64,000 bases of DNA, taken from positions 1 through 64,000 of the forward strand of contig NZ_JADEYC010000011.1 of the NCBI RefSeq assembly GCF_015209505.1, given 5' to 3'. Shown one piece after another: positions 8,425 through 17,336 of this stretch (positions are counted from its first letter, which is position 1; each line of letters begins with the position of its first letter). The DNA is from Saccharopolyspora montiporae. Its GTDB lineage: Bacteria > Actinomycetota > Actinomycetes > Mycobacteriales > Pseudonocardiaceae. The notes below the pieces were generated by a model. The model was not told the origin of the DNA, did not search any database, and saw only the letters and a list, made by a program, of their open reading frames with translations. A program made the position numbers and the translations under genes.

Positions 8425-9035
8425 GCCCGTCCAGCTGCCGCCAGCGGTCGCGCACCCGGTCCACCAGCGCGCTCGTGCAGCAGGTCGTCCGGTTCCCGGT
8501 GCTGCTGCGCGTACAGCGTGCGGTGCCGCAGCAGGTCCAGCCGCGGGTGATCGGCGGGATAGCCGCGCGGGCGGGTGCGCAGGGTGTTGCCGGTGATCTC
8601 CCAGCCGAGCCCGGCGAGCTCGTCGAGCAGGTCGCGCAGCCGCTGCCCGTGCAGCTGTTCGGCCGCGGCGGTGCGCAGCCGGGCCAGCTGGTCGCTCTGA
8701 GTGTGGAAGCATCCGCCGGCGAGCAGCAGTCCGTCCGCGCTGACCTGCACGTAGTAGGCGCCGCCGCCCCTGCCGGGTTCGACCACGGCCGCGCAGGTCG
8801 TCTTGTACGGCGACTTGTCCGCGGCGAAGCGCACGTCGCGGTGCGGGCGGAACACCTTGCCCGCGCCGAATCCCGGTGCGAACTCGTCGGCGAGTTCGGC
8901 GAGCAGCGCCTCCATCGGCCCGCGCACGTCGCGCCGGTAGAGCTCCTGGTTGTCCCGGAAGTACGCCTTGGAATTGTCGGCCTCCAGGCCCTCGAAGAAG
9001 TCGACCAAACCGGCCCCGAACCCGTCGAACCGCAC
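8372..9035 (-). pseudogene. DUF2461 (TIGR02453) protein, frameshifted near its 3' end
   Basis: From the GTG at 9035 the frame encodes a normal DUF2461 protein (FDGFGAGLVDFFEGLEADNS, then RPHRDVRFAADKSPYKT, then YYVQVSADGLLLAGG). After TLYAQQHREPDDLLHE the conserved C-terminus (LVDRVRDRWRQLDGLNRWV) continues in another frame and ends at 8372. The break falls in a GCGCGC run at 8467-8472; loss of one GC pair of bases, or gain of one base, would explain it. Either a real mutation or a sequencing error is possible. Function of the family is unknown. A TAGCGT hexamer lies 6 bases before the GTG, so the transcript may be leaderless. Without the shift the open frame would run on antisense to the VanZ gene, which is not credible as protein. 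Confidence 0.72.
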
Positions 9036-9278
9036 GCACCGACGCTATCCGGCCCGGGTCGGAGTCCCGCGGCCCCCACCACCGACGCGCAGACCGCACG
9101 ACCTCCGCGTACGGGATGCTCGCTGCGCGCCGGCGCCGCGCCGGCCGAGCTCACCGCCGAGGACTCCCGCACCCTCACCGGGATCTGACCGCGCTGATCT
9201 GGTGATCCCGCGCACCGCGCACGCCTGCGACGATCACTTTCGCAGGTCAGCGCGGGTACGCAGGGTTACGCTCGAAGC

Positions 9279-11627
9279 GTGGTCTCGACTGCGCGACAAG
9301 CCCGGGTGCGCGAACCCGCGGGCAACCTCCCCGCCGACGTCACCAGCTTCGTCGGTCGCAGGCGCGAGATCACGCTCACCAAGCGGCTGCTGGGCGAGTC
9401 CCGCGTGGTCACGCTGACCGGGCCCGGCGGGGTCGGCAAGACCCGCCTGGCGACGCGGGTCGCGGCCAACATGCGCCGCTCGTTCCGGGACAAGGCCAAG
9501 TGCATCGAACTCGAAGACGTCGAGGACGGTGCCGTGGTGGTCGACGCCGTCATCGAGCAGCTGGGCCTGGGTGGCTCGTCGACCGGCGACCTGAACACCG
9601 TGGTCGACCACCTCAAGGACCGCGAGATGCTGCTGGTCCTGGACAACTGCGAGCACGTGGTTCAGGACGTGGCGCTGCTGGTGGACGCGGTGCTGCGCTG
9701 GTGCCCCGGGGTGCGCGTGCTGGCCACCAGCAGGCAGTCGCTCGGCGTCGCCGGGGAGAGCACCGTGGTGGTGCCCTCGCTGAACGTGCCGGACATCGAG
9801 CACCTGCCCGATCCGGAGTCCTACGAGCAGTACGCCTCGGTCCGGCTCTTCGTGGAGCGCGCCCGGTCCGCTGTGCCCGAGTTCGAGGTGACCCCGGACA
9901 ACGCCGTCGCGCTGATGCGCCTGGTGCACCACCTGGACGGCAACCCGCTGGCCATCGAGCTGGCCGCGGTGCGCCTGCGGTCGCTGTCCCCGCAGCAGCT
10001 GGAGCAGCGGCTGGCCGAGCGCTACGACCTGCTCACCGAGGGACGCCGCGGCGCTCCCGCCCGGCAGCGGACGCTGCGCGCGCTGATCGACTGGAGCTAC
10101 GGGCTCGCCTCGGAGACCGACCGGCTGACCTGGGCCCGGGTGTCGGTGTTCTCCGGCACGTTCGACCTGGCCGCGGCCGAGCACGTGGCGGGCGCCGGGA
10201 TGTCGGAGAGCGAGGTGCTGGGGGCGATGCACTCGCTGGTCGACCAGTCGGTGCTGCTGCGCGAGGAGGAGTCCGGGGAGGTCCGCTACCGGCTGCCGCA
10301 CACGCTGCGCGAGTACGGCCACGACAAGCTGGAGGCGTCCGGGGAGGCCGATGCGGTCCGCGGCAGGCACTGTGCCTGGTTCGCCGATGTCACCGCCCGC
10401 TTCGCCCAGCAGTGGGTGGGTCCGGACCAGGTCGCCTGGGTGAACCGGCTGTCCAGCGACCTGGGCAACCTCCGCGTGGCGCTGCGCACCGCGATCAGCG
10501 ACCGCAGCACCGCCGCGCAGGCGATGCGGATGACCATCGACCTCGGCCAGTACTGGGGGATCCGCGGGCTCAACGGCGAAGCCCGGCATTGGCTGGACGC
10601 GGCACTGACCATCGCGCCGTCCGACGCCGTCGAGCGGGTGGGCGCGCTGCGGGTCAACGCGTGGTTCGCCCTGCTGCAGGGCGATCTGGCCAAGGCACGC
10701 CCGCTGCTGGAGCAGGCCACGGTGCTGGCCACCCAGCGGGCCGACGAGATCGAGCGGACCAAGCTCGCGGTGGTGCGCGGTCTGGTGTCCATGTTCGTCG
10801 GCGAACCGCAGCAGGGCGTGTCGGTGTTGGAAGAGGCCCTGGCCAAGGCGCGCAAGTTCGAGCTGCGCACCGCAGAGATGTTCGCGCTGTTCGCCCTCGG
10901 GCTGCTGCGCAACCAGCTGGGTGATCCGCAGGCGGGACGCGACCTGCTGGGCGAGTGCATCCGGATCACCGGCGAGCTGGGCGAGCAGTTCTGGCGGTCC
11001 TACGCGCTGTGGGCCGCGGCGCAGATCGACCTGGAGAGCGGGGATCTGGACCGCGCCGAACGCCAGGCGAAGAAGGCACTGCGCACGCAGGTGCAGCTGA
11101 GCAACCGGCTGGCGATCGCGTTCGACCTGGACGTGCTGGCCTGGATCGCCGAGGCGCAGGGCAGGCACGAGCGCGCCGCGCGGCTGTTCGGCTGCGCCTC
11201 CGCGGCCTGGGAGATGGTGCGGGCGGCGCCGACCGGGTTCGCCGGGTACGCGGAACGGCACGCCGCGCACGAGCGGCGGGTGCGGCAGGCCATCGGCGAG
11301 GAGGCGTTCGAGGACGCCTTCGAGCGCGGGCGAGAACTGACCCAGCACCAGGCCGCGGACCTGGCGCTGGAGGTCAAGAAGCAGCAGCGGCAGCGCACCG
11401 ACGAGAACGTGCACCCGATGCCGCTGACCCGCCGGGAGCGGCAGATCGCCGAGCTGGTCGCGCAGGGCGGCACCAACAAGGAGATCGCCGAGAACCTGGT
11501 GATCGCCCAGCGCACGGTGGAAGGCCACGTGCAGAACATCCTCACCAAGCTCGACTACTCGTCCCGCGCGCAGATCGCCGGCTGGGTCGCCGCGCAGAAG
11601 GGCGCCGGCGAGACGTCCCCCGCGTGA
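9279..11627 (+). CDS. Large ATP-binding LuxR-family transcriptional regulator
   Basis: 782 residues. An N-terminal P-loop NTPase domain has Walker A GPGGVGKT (48-55) and Walker B LLVLDN (118-123), as in AfsR/MalT-like STAND regulators. Residues from about 370 to 700 are helical repeats of TPR character. A LuxR-type HTH closes the protein (PLTRRERQIAELVAQGGTNK onward, about 713-770). Such proteins switch on promoters after binding ATP and an inducer. GTG start at 9279 is 6 bases after a TACGCT hexamer (9267-9272), with no ribosome site, so the mRNA is probably leaderless. It precedes a cell-wall transglycosylase gene whose leader is rich in inverted repeats; regulation of that gene is possible but unproven. 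Confidence 0.88.
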   Translation: MVSTARQARVREPAGNLPADVTSFVGRRREITLTKRLLGESRVVTLTGPGGVGKTRLATRVAANMRRSFRDKAKCIELEDVEDGAVVVDAVIEQLGLGGSSTGDLNTVVDHLKDREMLLVLDNCEHVVQDVALLVDAVLRWCPGVRVLATSRQSLGVAGESTVVVPSLNVPDIEHLPDPESYEQYASVRLFVERARSAVPEFEVTPDNAVALMRLVHHLDGNPLAIELAAVRLRSLSPQQLEQRLAERYDLLTEGRRGAPARQRTLRALIDWSYGLASETDRLTWARVSVFSGTFDLAAAEHVAGAGMSESEVLGAMHSLVDQSVLLREEESGEVRYRLPHTLREYGHDKLEASGEADAVRGRHCAWFADVTARFAQQWVGPDQVAWVNRLSSDLGNLRVALRTAISDRSTAAQAMRMTIDLGQYWGIRGLNGEARHWLDAALTIAPSDAVERVGALRVNAWFALLQGDLAKARPLLEQATVLATQRADEIERTKLAVVRGLVSMFVGEPQQGVSVLEEALAKARKFELRTAEMFALFALGLLRNQLGDPQAGRDLLGECIRITGELGEQFWRSYALWAAAQIDLESGDLDRAERQAKKALRTQVQLSNRLAIAFDLDVLAWIAEAQGRHERAARLFGCASAAWEMVRAAPTGFAGYAERHAAHERRVRQAIGEEAFEDAFERGRELTQHQAADLALEVKKQQRQRTDENVHPMPLTRRERQIAELVAQGGTNKEIAENLVIAQRTVEGHVQNILTKLDYSSRAQIAGWVAAQKGAGETSPA

Positions 11628-11642
11628 GGCCGCCGCGCGGTC

Positions 11643-11679
11643 CGGCACCGCGCAGGACGGCCCCGGCGAACCGGTGCCG
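11643..11679 (+). terminator. Hairpin after the LuxR-family gene
   Basis: 8-bp inverted repeat (11643-11650 with 11672-11679) beginning 16 bases after the stop codon, with a 21-base GC-rich loop. No T-run. Confidence 0.5.
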
Positions 11680-11698
11680 TCCGAGTCATCCGAATTCC

Positions 11699-11829
11699 GA
11701 TCACACCAGGTGATCACACAGTTGACTACACCCCGTATTCGTCTCGGCTCCGTGGGTACTACCTGGTGCACAATCTAGGTAGTCGACTACGTGGAAACAC
11801 CCATGTCTACGTACGTTCCGTAATGGAAC
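11699..11829 (+). promoter_or_regulatory. Structured leader/operator region before the transglycosylase gene
   Basis: The region contains several overlapping inverted repeats. GATCAC/GTGATC pairs 11699-11704 with 11710-11715. ACTACCT/AGGTAGT pairs 11758-11764 with 11777-11783. A 12-bp perfect palindrome GTAGTCGACTAC lies at 11779-11790. GTTCC/GGAAC pairs 11815-11819 with 11825-11829. Two longer pairings are also possible: 11705-11711 with 11761-11767, and 11721-11729 with 11779-11787 (one G-U). They interlock like a pseudoknot. Whether this is DNA operator or RNA structure cannot be decided here. A possible -10 (TACGTT) is at 11812-11817. Confidence 0.45.
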
Positions 11830-11839
11830 CTAGTCCGCG

Positions 11840-12613
11840 ATGACCCCCGACGAGAATCACTCCCCCGACGACATGGCTCCCTCCACGACCCCCCGCCGCC
11901 GGGAGACCCCGCTCCGCCGGGCGGCGACCTGGGTGAGTTCCAGCTTCGCCGGCGACCGCCAGCGCCGCGTGTCCCCGAAGGCGCGGTCGATCCAGATCGG
12001 TGCCGCCGCGGCCGCCTTCAGCGCCGTCGGCGTGCTCGCCCTGCAGGCCGGACCGGACGGCGAGACCGAAGCCGTGCAGCCCGCCGCGGAGAGCGCAGCG
12101 CTGCCGCAGGCCGCCCCGGCCCCCGGTGCAGGCGACCACGAGCGCAAGGCCGCCGACCACGAACGCGCCAAGCAGGACCACGGCAAGCAGCACCGCGGCG
12201 GCGAGCAGGCCCAGCCGCCGCACGCCGCGCAGGCGCAGGCCGGCCCGGCCAAGGACCAGATCGACACCTGGATCGACCAGGCCGTGACGGCGATCAACCA
12301 GCACGGCGAGACCCAGCTCGACCAGACCGACCACGAAGCCATCCGCACGATCATCGAGAACGAGTCCGCGGGGGATCCCAACGCCAAGAACGACTGGGAC
12401 TCCAACGCCTCGGCGGGCACCCCGTCGATCGGCCTGATGCAGACCATCCAGCCGACGTTCGACTCGTTCGCGCTGCCCGGCCGCGAGGACATCTACGACC
12501 CGGTGGACAACATCGTCGCCGCCACCCTCTACTCGGTGGACCGCTACGGCGGCCCGTCCGAGGTGCCCGGGGTCCAGGGCCTCGACTCGGGAGGCAGCTA
12601 CCAGGGCTACTGA
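11840..12613 (+). CDS. Membrane-anchored lytic transglycosylase (SLT domain)
   Basis: 257 residues. Residues 1-50 are cytoplasmic and basic, about 51-70 form one membrane anchor, and 75-140 are an Ala/Gln/His-rich linker with DHER repeats. The C-terminal 115 residues form a soluble lytic transglycosylase fold: IRTIIENESAGDPNAKN carries the catalytic Glu, and SIGLMQTIQPTFDSFALPG plus DPVDNIVAATLY are the typical SLT motifs. It cleaves the glycan strand of peptidoglycan outside the membrane. ATG at 11840 has only a weak ribosome site. Its upstream region is unusually structured. The gene converges on the GntR gene with a 7-base overlap. Confidence 0.85.
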   Translation: MTPDENHSPDDMAPSTTPRRRETPLRRAATWVSSSFAGDRQRRVSPKARSIQIGAAAAAFSAVGVLALQAGPDGETEAVQPAAESAALPQAAPAPGAGDHERKAADHERAKQDHGKQHRGGEQAQPPHAAQAQAGPAKDQIDTWIDQAVTAINQHGETQLDQTDHEAIRTIIENESAGDPNAKNDWDSNASAGTPSIGLMQTIQPTFDSFALPGREDIYDPVDNIVAATLYSVDRYGGPSEVPGVQGLDSGGSYQGY

Positions 12614-13302
12614 TCCGCGCCCAGCACGGACAACGTCCCCTCCAGGGCCTCCGCGACCAGTTCGCGCATGGCCTCCTCCGCCCGCGCCCGGTCGCCACCG
12701 CGGATGCACTCGGCCACCTCGCAGTGCAACCGCACGGCGACCGGGCGCGGGTGTTCGGGCATCAGCCCGCTGCCCGCCCGCCAGCGCAGGACCTCCTCCA
12801 CCGATTCGTGCAGCTGCCCGAACATGGCGTTGCCCGAGGCGGCCAGCACGGCGTGGTGGAAGTCGACATCGGCGTCCATGAACGCGTCCAGATCGCCGGA
12901 CCGGGCGGTGACCACCATCCGCTCGGACAGCGCCACCAACCGCGCCACGTCGTCGTCCCCGGCGCGGCGCGCCGCCGCGGCGGCTGCCACCGGTTCGATC
13001 GCGGTGCGCAGCTCGGCCAGGCTGGTCAGCTGCCGGGTTCGGTCCGCGGCGAGTTCCCAGCGGATCAGCTTCGGGTCGAACGAGTTCCACTCGGCGCGCG
13101 GCCGGACGACGAACCCGACTCGCTTGCGCCCGAAGACCATCCGGATCGAACCGAGCGTGCGGACCGCCTCCCGGGCCACGCTGCGCGAGATGCCGAACCG
13201 CTGCTCGACCTCCTCGATGCGCAGCACGCCGCCGGCGGGATAGGCGCCCGCGGCGATCTCCCGCCCGAGCACGTCCACGACCTCGTCGTGCAGCCCTGCC
13301 AT
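12607..13302 (-). CDS. GntR-family (FadR/FCD subfamily) repressor, probably of the gluconate permease
   Basis: 231 residues from the ATG at 13302, which has AGGGG 7 bases upstream; an earlier in-frame ATG at 13350 lacks a ribosome site. The winged helix is at the N-terminus (HDEVVDVLGREIAAGAYPAG, then RFGISRSVAREAVRTLGSIRM). The all-helical FCD effector domain follows, with likely metal ligands in DVDFHHAVLAAS and RLHCEVAECI. The gene is divergent from gntP, and repeats in the shared promoter region look like its operator. Gluconate, a gluconate phosphate or a related sugar acid is the likely inducer by analogy. Confidence 0.87.
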   Translation of the reverse strand: MAGLHDEVVDVLGREIAAGAYPAGGVLRIEEVEQRFGISRSVAREAVRTLGSIRMVFGRKRVGFVVRPRAEWNSFDPKLIRWELAADRTRQLTSLAELRTAIEPVAAAAAARRAGDDDVARLVALSERMVVTARSGDLDAFMDADVDFHHAVLAASGNAMFGQLHESVEEVLRWRAGSGLMPEHPRPVAVRLHCEVAECIRGGDRARAEEAMRELVAEALEGTLSVLGADQ

Positions 13303-13408
13303 GAACGCACCCCTTCGTGCCGGTCCCGCCGGTGCATCGCCACCGAACATCCAACCCTAGGGCGCCGGTCCGGGTGACCGGGGTTACAAATCTACTTAAT
13401 CGGTCAGG

Positions 13409-13440
13409 GTGACAATAAAGTCATACTTTTGACCTAGGCT
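13409..13440 (+). promoter_or_regulatory. gntP promoter with GntR-type operator
   Basis: A TAGGCT -10 (13435-13440) is preceded by GTGACA (13409-13414) at a long 20-base spacing. Inside the spacer lies the inverted repeat AAAGT-CAT-ACTTT (13417-13429). TGAC/GTCA half-sites at 13410-13413, 13420-13423 and 13430-13433 repeat at ten-base spacing. A repressor bound here would block RNA polymerase. The region 13303-13477 otherwise holds no gene. Confidence 0.55.
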
Positions 13441-13477
13441 GTGCTCGCCCCAGCTCAACGAGGAGCCGAAAAGAGCC

Positions 13478-14872
13478 ATGCCGCACACCCTGACGACCGC
13501 GCTCGCCGCCTCGGCGTGGAGCGCGCACGACACCCGGCTGCTGTTCGCGACCCTCGCGGGCATCGCCGTGATCGTCCTGCTGATCAGCTGGGCGAAGCTG
13601 CATCCGTTCCTCTCGCTGGCCCTCGGCGCAGGCACGCTCGGCGTCGTCGCCGGGATGCCGTTCGGCGACCTGGTGGAGACGTTCACCGAAGGCGTCGGCG
13701 CCACGATCGGCGATGTCGGTCTGCTCGTGGCCCTCGGCGCCATGCTGGGCAAACTGCTCACCGACTCCGGCGGCGCCGAGCAGGTGGTGCAGACCGTCCT
13801 GCGCAGAACCACGGACCGCACGCTGCCCTGGGCGATGGTGTTCATCGCGGCGCTGCTCGGCCTGCCGATGTTCTTCGAGGTCGGCGTGGTGCTGCTGGTG
13901 CCCATCGTGGTCATGGTGGCCGGGCGCGCCCAGCAGCCGGTGCTGCGCATCGGGATCCCCGCGCTGGCCGGTCTGTCCATCCTGCACGGGCTGGTCCCGC
14001 CGCACCCCGGCCCGCTCGCGGCCGTGGACGCGCTGGGCGTGGACCTCGGCCTGACGCTGGCGCTGGGCGTGCTGGTGTCCATCCCCACCGCGATCATCGC
14101 CGGACCGCTGTTCGGCTCGTTCATCGCGCCCCGCGTCCCGCTGCCCGCGGCGGAGAAGCTGCTCGGCGACCAGCGGCCGTCCGCGGACGGCGACGAGAAC
14201 GCCCGGCGGCCCGCGTTCTGGACCTCGGTGGCGATGCTGCTGCTGCCCGTGGTGCTCATGCTGGGCAAGTCGGTGGCCGATCTGGTGCTCACCGAGGGGA
14301 CCGCCGCCTACGGGTTCCTGGACACGATCGGCACCCCGGTCGTGGCGCTGATGCTGACCGTGCTGGTGGCGATCGTCGTGCTCGGCCGCGGCGCCGGGCT
14401 CAGCCGCGGCCGGCTCTCGGACATCGTCGGCGGCGCGCTGCCCACCATCGCCGGGATCATCCTCATCGTCGGCGCGGGCGGCGGGTTCAAGGAGACCCTG
14501 GTCGAATCCGGCGTGAACGGCATGATCACCGACCTGGCCGAGGGGGCGAACCTGTCCCCGCTGCTGCTGGGCTGGCTGATCGCGGTCGGCATCCGGGTGG
14601 CCACCGGTTCGGCCACCGTGGCCACGATCTCGGCGGCGGGCATGGTCGTCCCGCTGGTGGCCGACCTCGATCCGGCGCAGGGCGCGCTGGTGGCCCTGGC
14701 CATCGGCTCCGGCTCGCTGTTCCTGTCGCACGTCAACGACGCCGGGTTCTGGCTGGTCAAGGAGTACTTCGGCATGACCGTCGGGCAGACGCTCAAGACC
14801 TGGTCCGTGCTGGAGACCCTGCTGTCGGTGGTGTCGTTCGCGGTGATCCTGTTGATCAGCGCGCTGCTGTAG
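13478..14872 (+). CDS. gntP: GntP-family gluconate:proton symporter
   Basis: 464 residues with about 12 to 14 hydrophobic segments, full length for the GntP family. Typical features are LLISWAKLHPFLSLALGAG near the N-terminus, GLPMFFEVGVVLLVPI near residue 130, the HGLVPPHPGPLAA loop and the ATGSATVATISAAGM plus SHVNDAGFWLVKEYF blocks near the C-terminus. It imports gluconate or a related sugar acid. No gluconate kinase gene is next to it, so phosphorylation must be encoded elsewhere. The ATG has GAGGAG 12 bases upstream. It is divergent from the GntR repressor gene. Confidence 0.9.
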   Translation: MPHTLTTALAASAWSAHDTRLLFATLAGIAVIVLLISWAKLHPFLSLALGAGTLGVVAGMPFGDLVETFTEGVGATIGDVGLLVALGAMLGKLLTDSGGAEQVVQTVLRRTTDRTLPWAMVFIAALLGLPMFFEVGVVLLVPIVVMVAGRAQQPVLRIGIPALAGLSILHGLVPPHPGPLAAVDALGVDLGLTLALGVLVSIPTAIIAGPLFGSFIAPRVPLPAAEKLLGDQRPSADGDENARRPAFWTSVAMLLLPVVLMLGKSVADLVLTEGTAAYGFLDTIGTPVVALMLTVLVAIVVLGRGAGLSRGRLSDIVGGALPTIAGIILIVGAGGGFKETLVESGVNGMITDLAEGANLSPLLLGWLIAVGIRVATGSATVATISAAGMVVPLVADLDPAQGALVALAIGSGSLFLSHVNDAGFWLVKEYFGMTVGQTLKTWSVLETLLSVVSFAVILLISALL

Positions 14873-14998
14873 GACCGGATGCCGGTGCGCTGCACCGCCG
14901 ACGCACCGGGACCGGTCCGCACGCGAGGTATATTGGCAGGTCGGGCCTCCGCCGGACGGGGGCCCGTCCCTGTCCGCATCCGGCCCGAGGTGGAGCCA

Positions 14999-17281
14999 TT
15001 GTCCAGCACCCGAGTTGATCGGGAAGCAGTGCGCACGCGCGAAATCGCCGCCGAACAGGAATACGTCTCGAAGCTGTACGGGAAGCTCGACCTGCTCCGC
15101 GAGGAGACCACGCGCCGGTTGCGCGAAACCCTGGGCCAGACCGGCGGGTCGCCGCAGGCGCGGACCGAGCGCGACATCTCCACCCGCATGTACACCGAGC
15201 GGCTCACCCAGCTCAGCGCGGTCGAGCACGGGCTGTGCTTCGGCCGCATCGACCAGGACGACGGTGAGACCTTCCACATCGGCAGGCTCGGGCTGTTCGA
15301 CGAGGACAACGACTACGAGCCGTTGCTGATCGACTGGCGCGCCCCGGCGGCGCGGCCGTTCTACCTGGCCACCGCGGCTGCGCGGGACGGCGTGCGGCTG
15401 CGCAGGCACCTGCGCACCAGCTGGCGGCAGGTGCGGGACTTCGAGGACGAGATCCTCGACCTGGACGCGGCCGAGCAGGGCCAGGACCTCGGGCTGGCCG
15501 GGGAGGCGACCCTGCTGGCCCGGCTCGACGCGCGCCGGACCGGCCAGATGCAGGACATCGTGGCCACCATCCAGGCCGAGCAGGACCGGATCATCCGCGC
15601 CGGGCTGAACGGCGTGCTGGTGGTGCAGGGCGGTCCCGGCACCGGCAAGACCGCGGTGGCGCTGCACCGGGCGGCCTACCTGCTGTACACGTTCCGCGAG
15701 CAGCTGACCAAGCGCGGTGTGCTCGTCGTGGGGCCGAACACGACGTTCCTGAGCTACATCGGCCAGGTGCTGCCCTCGCTCGGCGAGACCGGCGTCCTTC
15801 TGTCCACAGTAGGCGGACTGTATCCCGGGATCACCGCCACCGGAGCGGATTCCGCGCGCACGGCCGAGATCAAGGGCCGGGAGTCCATGGTCAAGGTGCT
15901 CACCGCCGCGGTGCGCGACCGCCAGCAGGTGCCCAAGGACCACGTCGAGGTCACCTTCGACCACGAGCCGCTGCACCTGCGCAAGTCGGACGCGACCGCG
16001 GCGCGCGCCAAGGCGCGCCGATCGCGCAAACCGCACAACCTCGGGCGGCGGATCTTCCGGGACGCGATGTTCGAGGCGCTGACCACGCAGGTCGCCGACC
16101 GGCTGGGCCGCGACCTGCTCGACCGCCGCGACCTGGACGAGATCCGGCAGGAACTGCGCGCCGACGCCGGGGTCGCCGCGGCGGTGGACGCGCTGTGGCC
16201 GGAGCTCACCCCGACCCAGGTGCTGGACGACCTGCTGTCCGATGCGACCGCGCTGCGCAGCGCCGGGCGCAAGCACCTGGACGACGACGAGCGGGCCCAG
16301 CTGCTGCGCGAGCGGGGTGCGGCCTGGACACCGGCCGATGTCGCGCTGCTCGACGAACTGGCCGAACTGCTCGGTGAGGACGACACGCAGGCCCAAGCCG
16401 AGCGGGACCGGCAGCAGCGCGAGGAACTCGCCTACGCCCAAGGCGTGCTGCACATCATGGAGCAGGACGAGGAGATCGCCGACGAGGAGCGGCTGCGGGT
16501 CTCCGACGTGCTGGACGCGGAACTGCTCGCCGAGCGGCAGGGCACCCGCAGCGATATGACCGCGGCCCAACGCGCCGCCGAGGACCGCACCTGGACGTTC
16601 GGGCACGTCATCGTCGACGAGGCCCAGGAGCTGTCCGCGATGGCCTGGCGGGTGCTCATGCGGCGCTGCCCGAGCCGGTCGATGACCCTGGTCGGCGACA
16701 TCGCGCAGACCGGTGCGCTCGGCGGGGCGAGCTCCTGGGACGAGGTGCTGCACCCCTACGTCAAGGACCGCTGGAAGCTCGCCGAGCTGACCGTCAACTA
16801 CCGCACTCCGGCCGAGATCATGGACCTCGCGGCCAACGTGCTGTCCGAACTGGACACCGATCTCGCCGCGCCCAGTTCGGTGCGCAGCAGCGGACATCCG
16901 CCGTGGACGCGGGAAGTCGCCGAACGCGACCTGGGAACCGAACTCGTGCAGGCGGTTTCCGGTGAGCTCGCCGAGATCGGTGAGGGCAGGCTGGCCGTCG
17001 TGGTCCCGCCGCACCTGCTGGAGCGGGCGGGCGAGCGGCTGGCCGCGGCCCTGCCCGAGCAGGTGGTGGGCACCGAACCCGACGACCTCGAATCCCCGGC
17101 CGTGGTGCTGGCCGTGGAGCAGGTCAAGGGACTGGAGTTCGACTCGGTGCTGGTCGTGGAACCGGCCGCGATCACCGGGGAGACCGAACGCGGGCTCAAC
17201 GACCTCTACGTGGCGCTGACCCGCGCCACCCAGCGGCTCGGCATCCTGCACAGCGCACCGCTGCCGGCCGCGCTGCGCTGA
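14999..17281 (+). CDS. helD: HelD-like superfamily 1 helicase (RNA polymerase recycling factor)
   Basis: 760 residues from a TTG at 14999 preceded by GAGG and GGAG; the protein then begins MSSTRVDREAVRTREIAAEQ, a typical coiled-coil N-arm. Walker A GGPGTGKT is at 211-218; motif II VIVDEAQELSAM and motif VI DLYVALTRATQRLG are in place. Long helical insertions between them match class II HelD of actinobacteria, which pulls stalled RNA polymerase off DNA and can protect it from rifampicin. No rifampicin-associated element is seen upstream. A TATATT hexamer at 14929-14934 may be the -10. It is monocistronic and ends at a bidirectional hairpin. Confidence 0.88.
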   Translation: MSSTRVDREAVRTREIAAEQEYVSKLYGKLDLLREETTRRLRETLGQTGGSPQARTERDISTRMYTERLTQLSAVEHGLCFGRIDQDDGETFHIGRLGLFDEDNDYEPLLIDWRAPAARPFYLATAAARDGVRLRRHLRTSWRQVRDFEDEILDLDAAEQGQDLGLAGEATLLARLDARRTGQMQDIVATIQAEQDRIIRAGLNGVLVVQGGPGTGKTAVALHRAAYLLYTFREQLTKRGVLVVGPNTTFLSYIGQVLPSLGETGVLLSTVGGLYPGITATGADSARTAEIKGRESMVKVLTAAVRDRQQVPKDHVEVTFDHEPLHLRKSDATAARAKARRSRKPHNLGRRIFRDAMFEALTTQVADRLGRDLLDRRDLDEIRQELRADAGVAAAVDALWPELTPTQVLDDLLSDATALRSAGRKHLDDDERAQLLRERGAAWTPADVALLDELAELLGEDDTQAQAERDRQQREELAYAQGVLHIMEQDEEIADEERLRVSDVLDAELLAERQGTRSDMTAAQRAAEDRTWTFGHVIVDEAQELSAMAWRVLMRRCPSRSMTLVGDIAQTGALGGASSWDEVLHPYVKDRWKLAELTVNYRTPAEIMDLAANVLSELDTDLAAPSSVRSSGHPPWTREVAERDLGTELVQAVSGELAEIGEGRLAVVVPPHLLERAGERLAAALPEQVVGTEPDDLESPAVVLAVEQVKGLEFDSVLVVEPAAITGETERGLNDLYVALTRATQRLGILHSAPLPAALR

Positions 17282-17293
17282 TCCGCCGCTCCG

Positions 17294-17330
17294 GCCGGTC
17301 CGGACCCGGGCGCACCGGGACCGGACCGGC
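17294..17330. terminator. Bidirectional hairpin between helD and gltD
   Basis: Perfect 10-bp stem (17294-17303 with 17321-17330) with five more inner pairs (17305-17309 with 17315-17319). It lies in the 55-base gap between two convergent genes and could stop transcription from both sides. Confidence 0.75.
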
Positions 17331-17336
17331 GGGGGC

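Noticed and set aside
11640-11839. c-di-AMP (ydaO) riboswitch before the transglycosylase gene
   Set aside because: The context would suit it, but I cannot find the conserved ydaO core; only generic structure is claimed.
14873-14998. Rifampicin-associated element before helD
   Set aside because: The expected long inverted repeat is not present in the leader.
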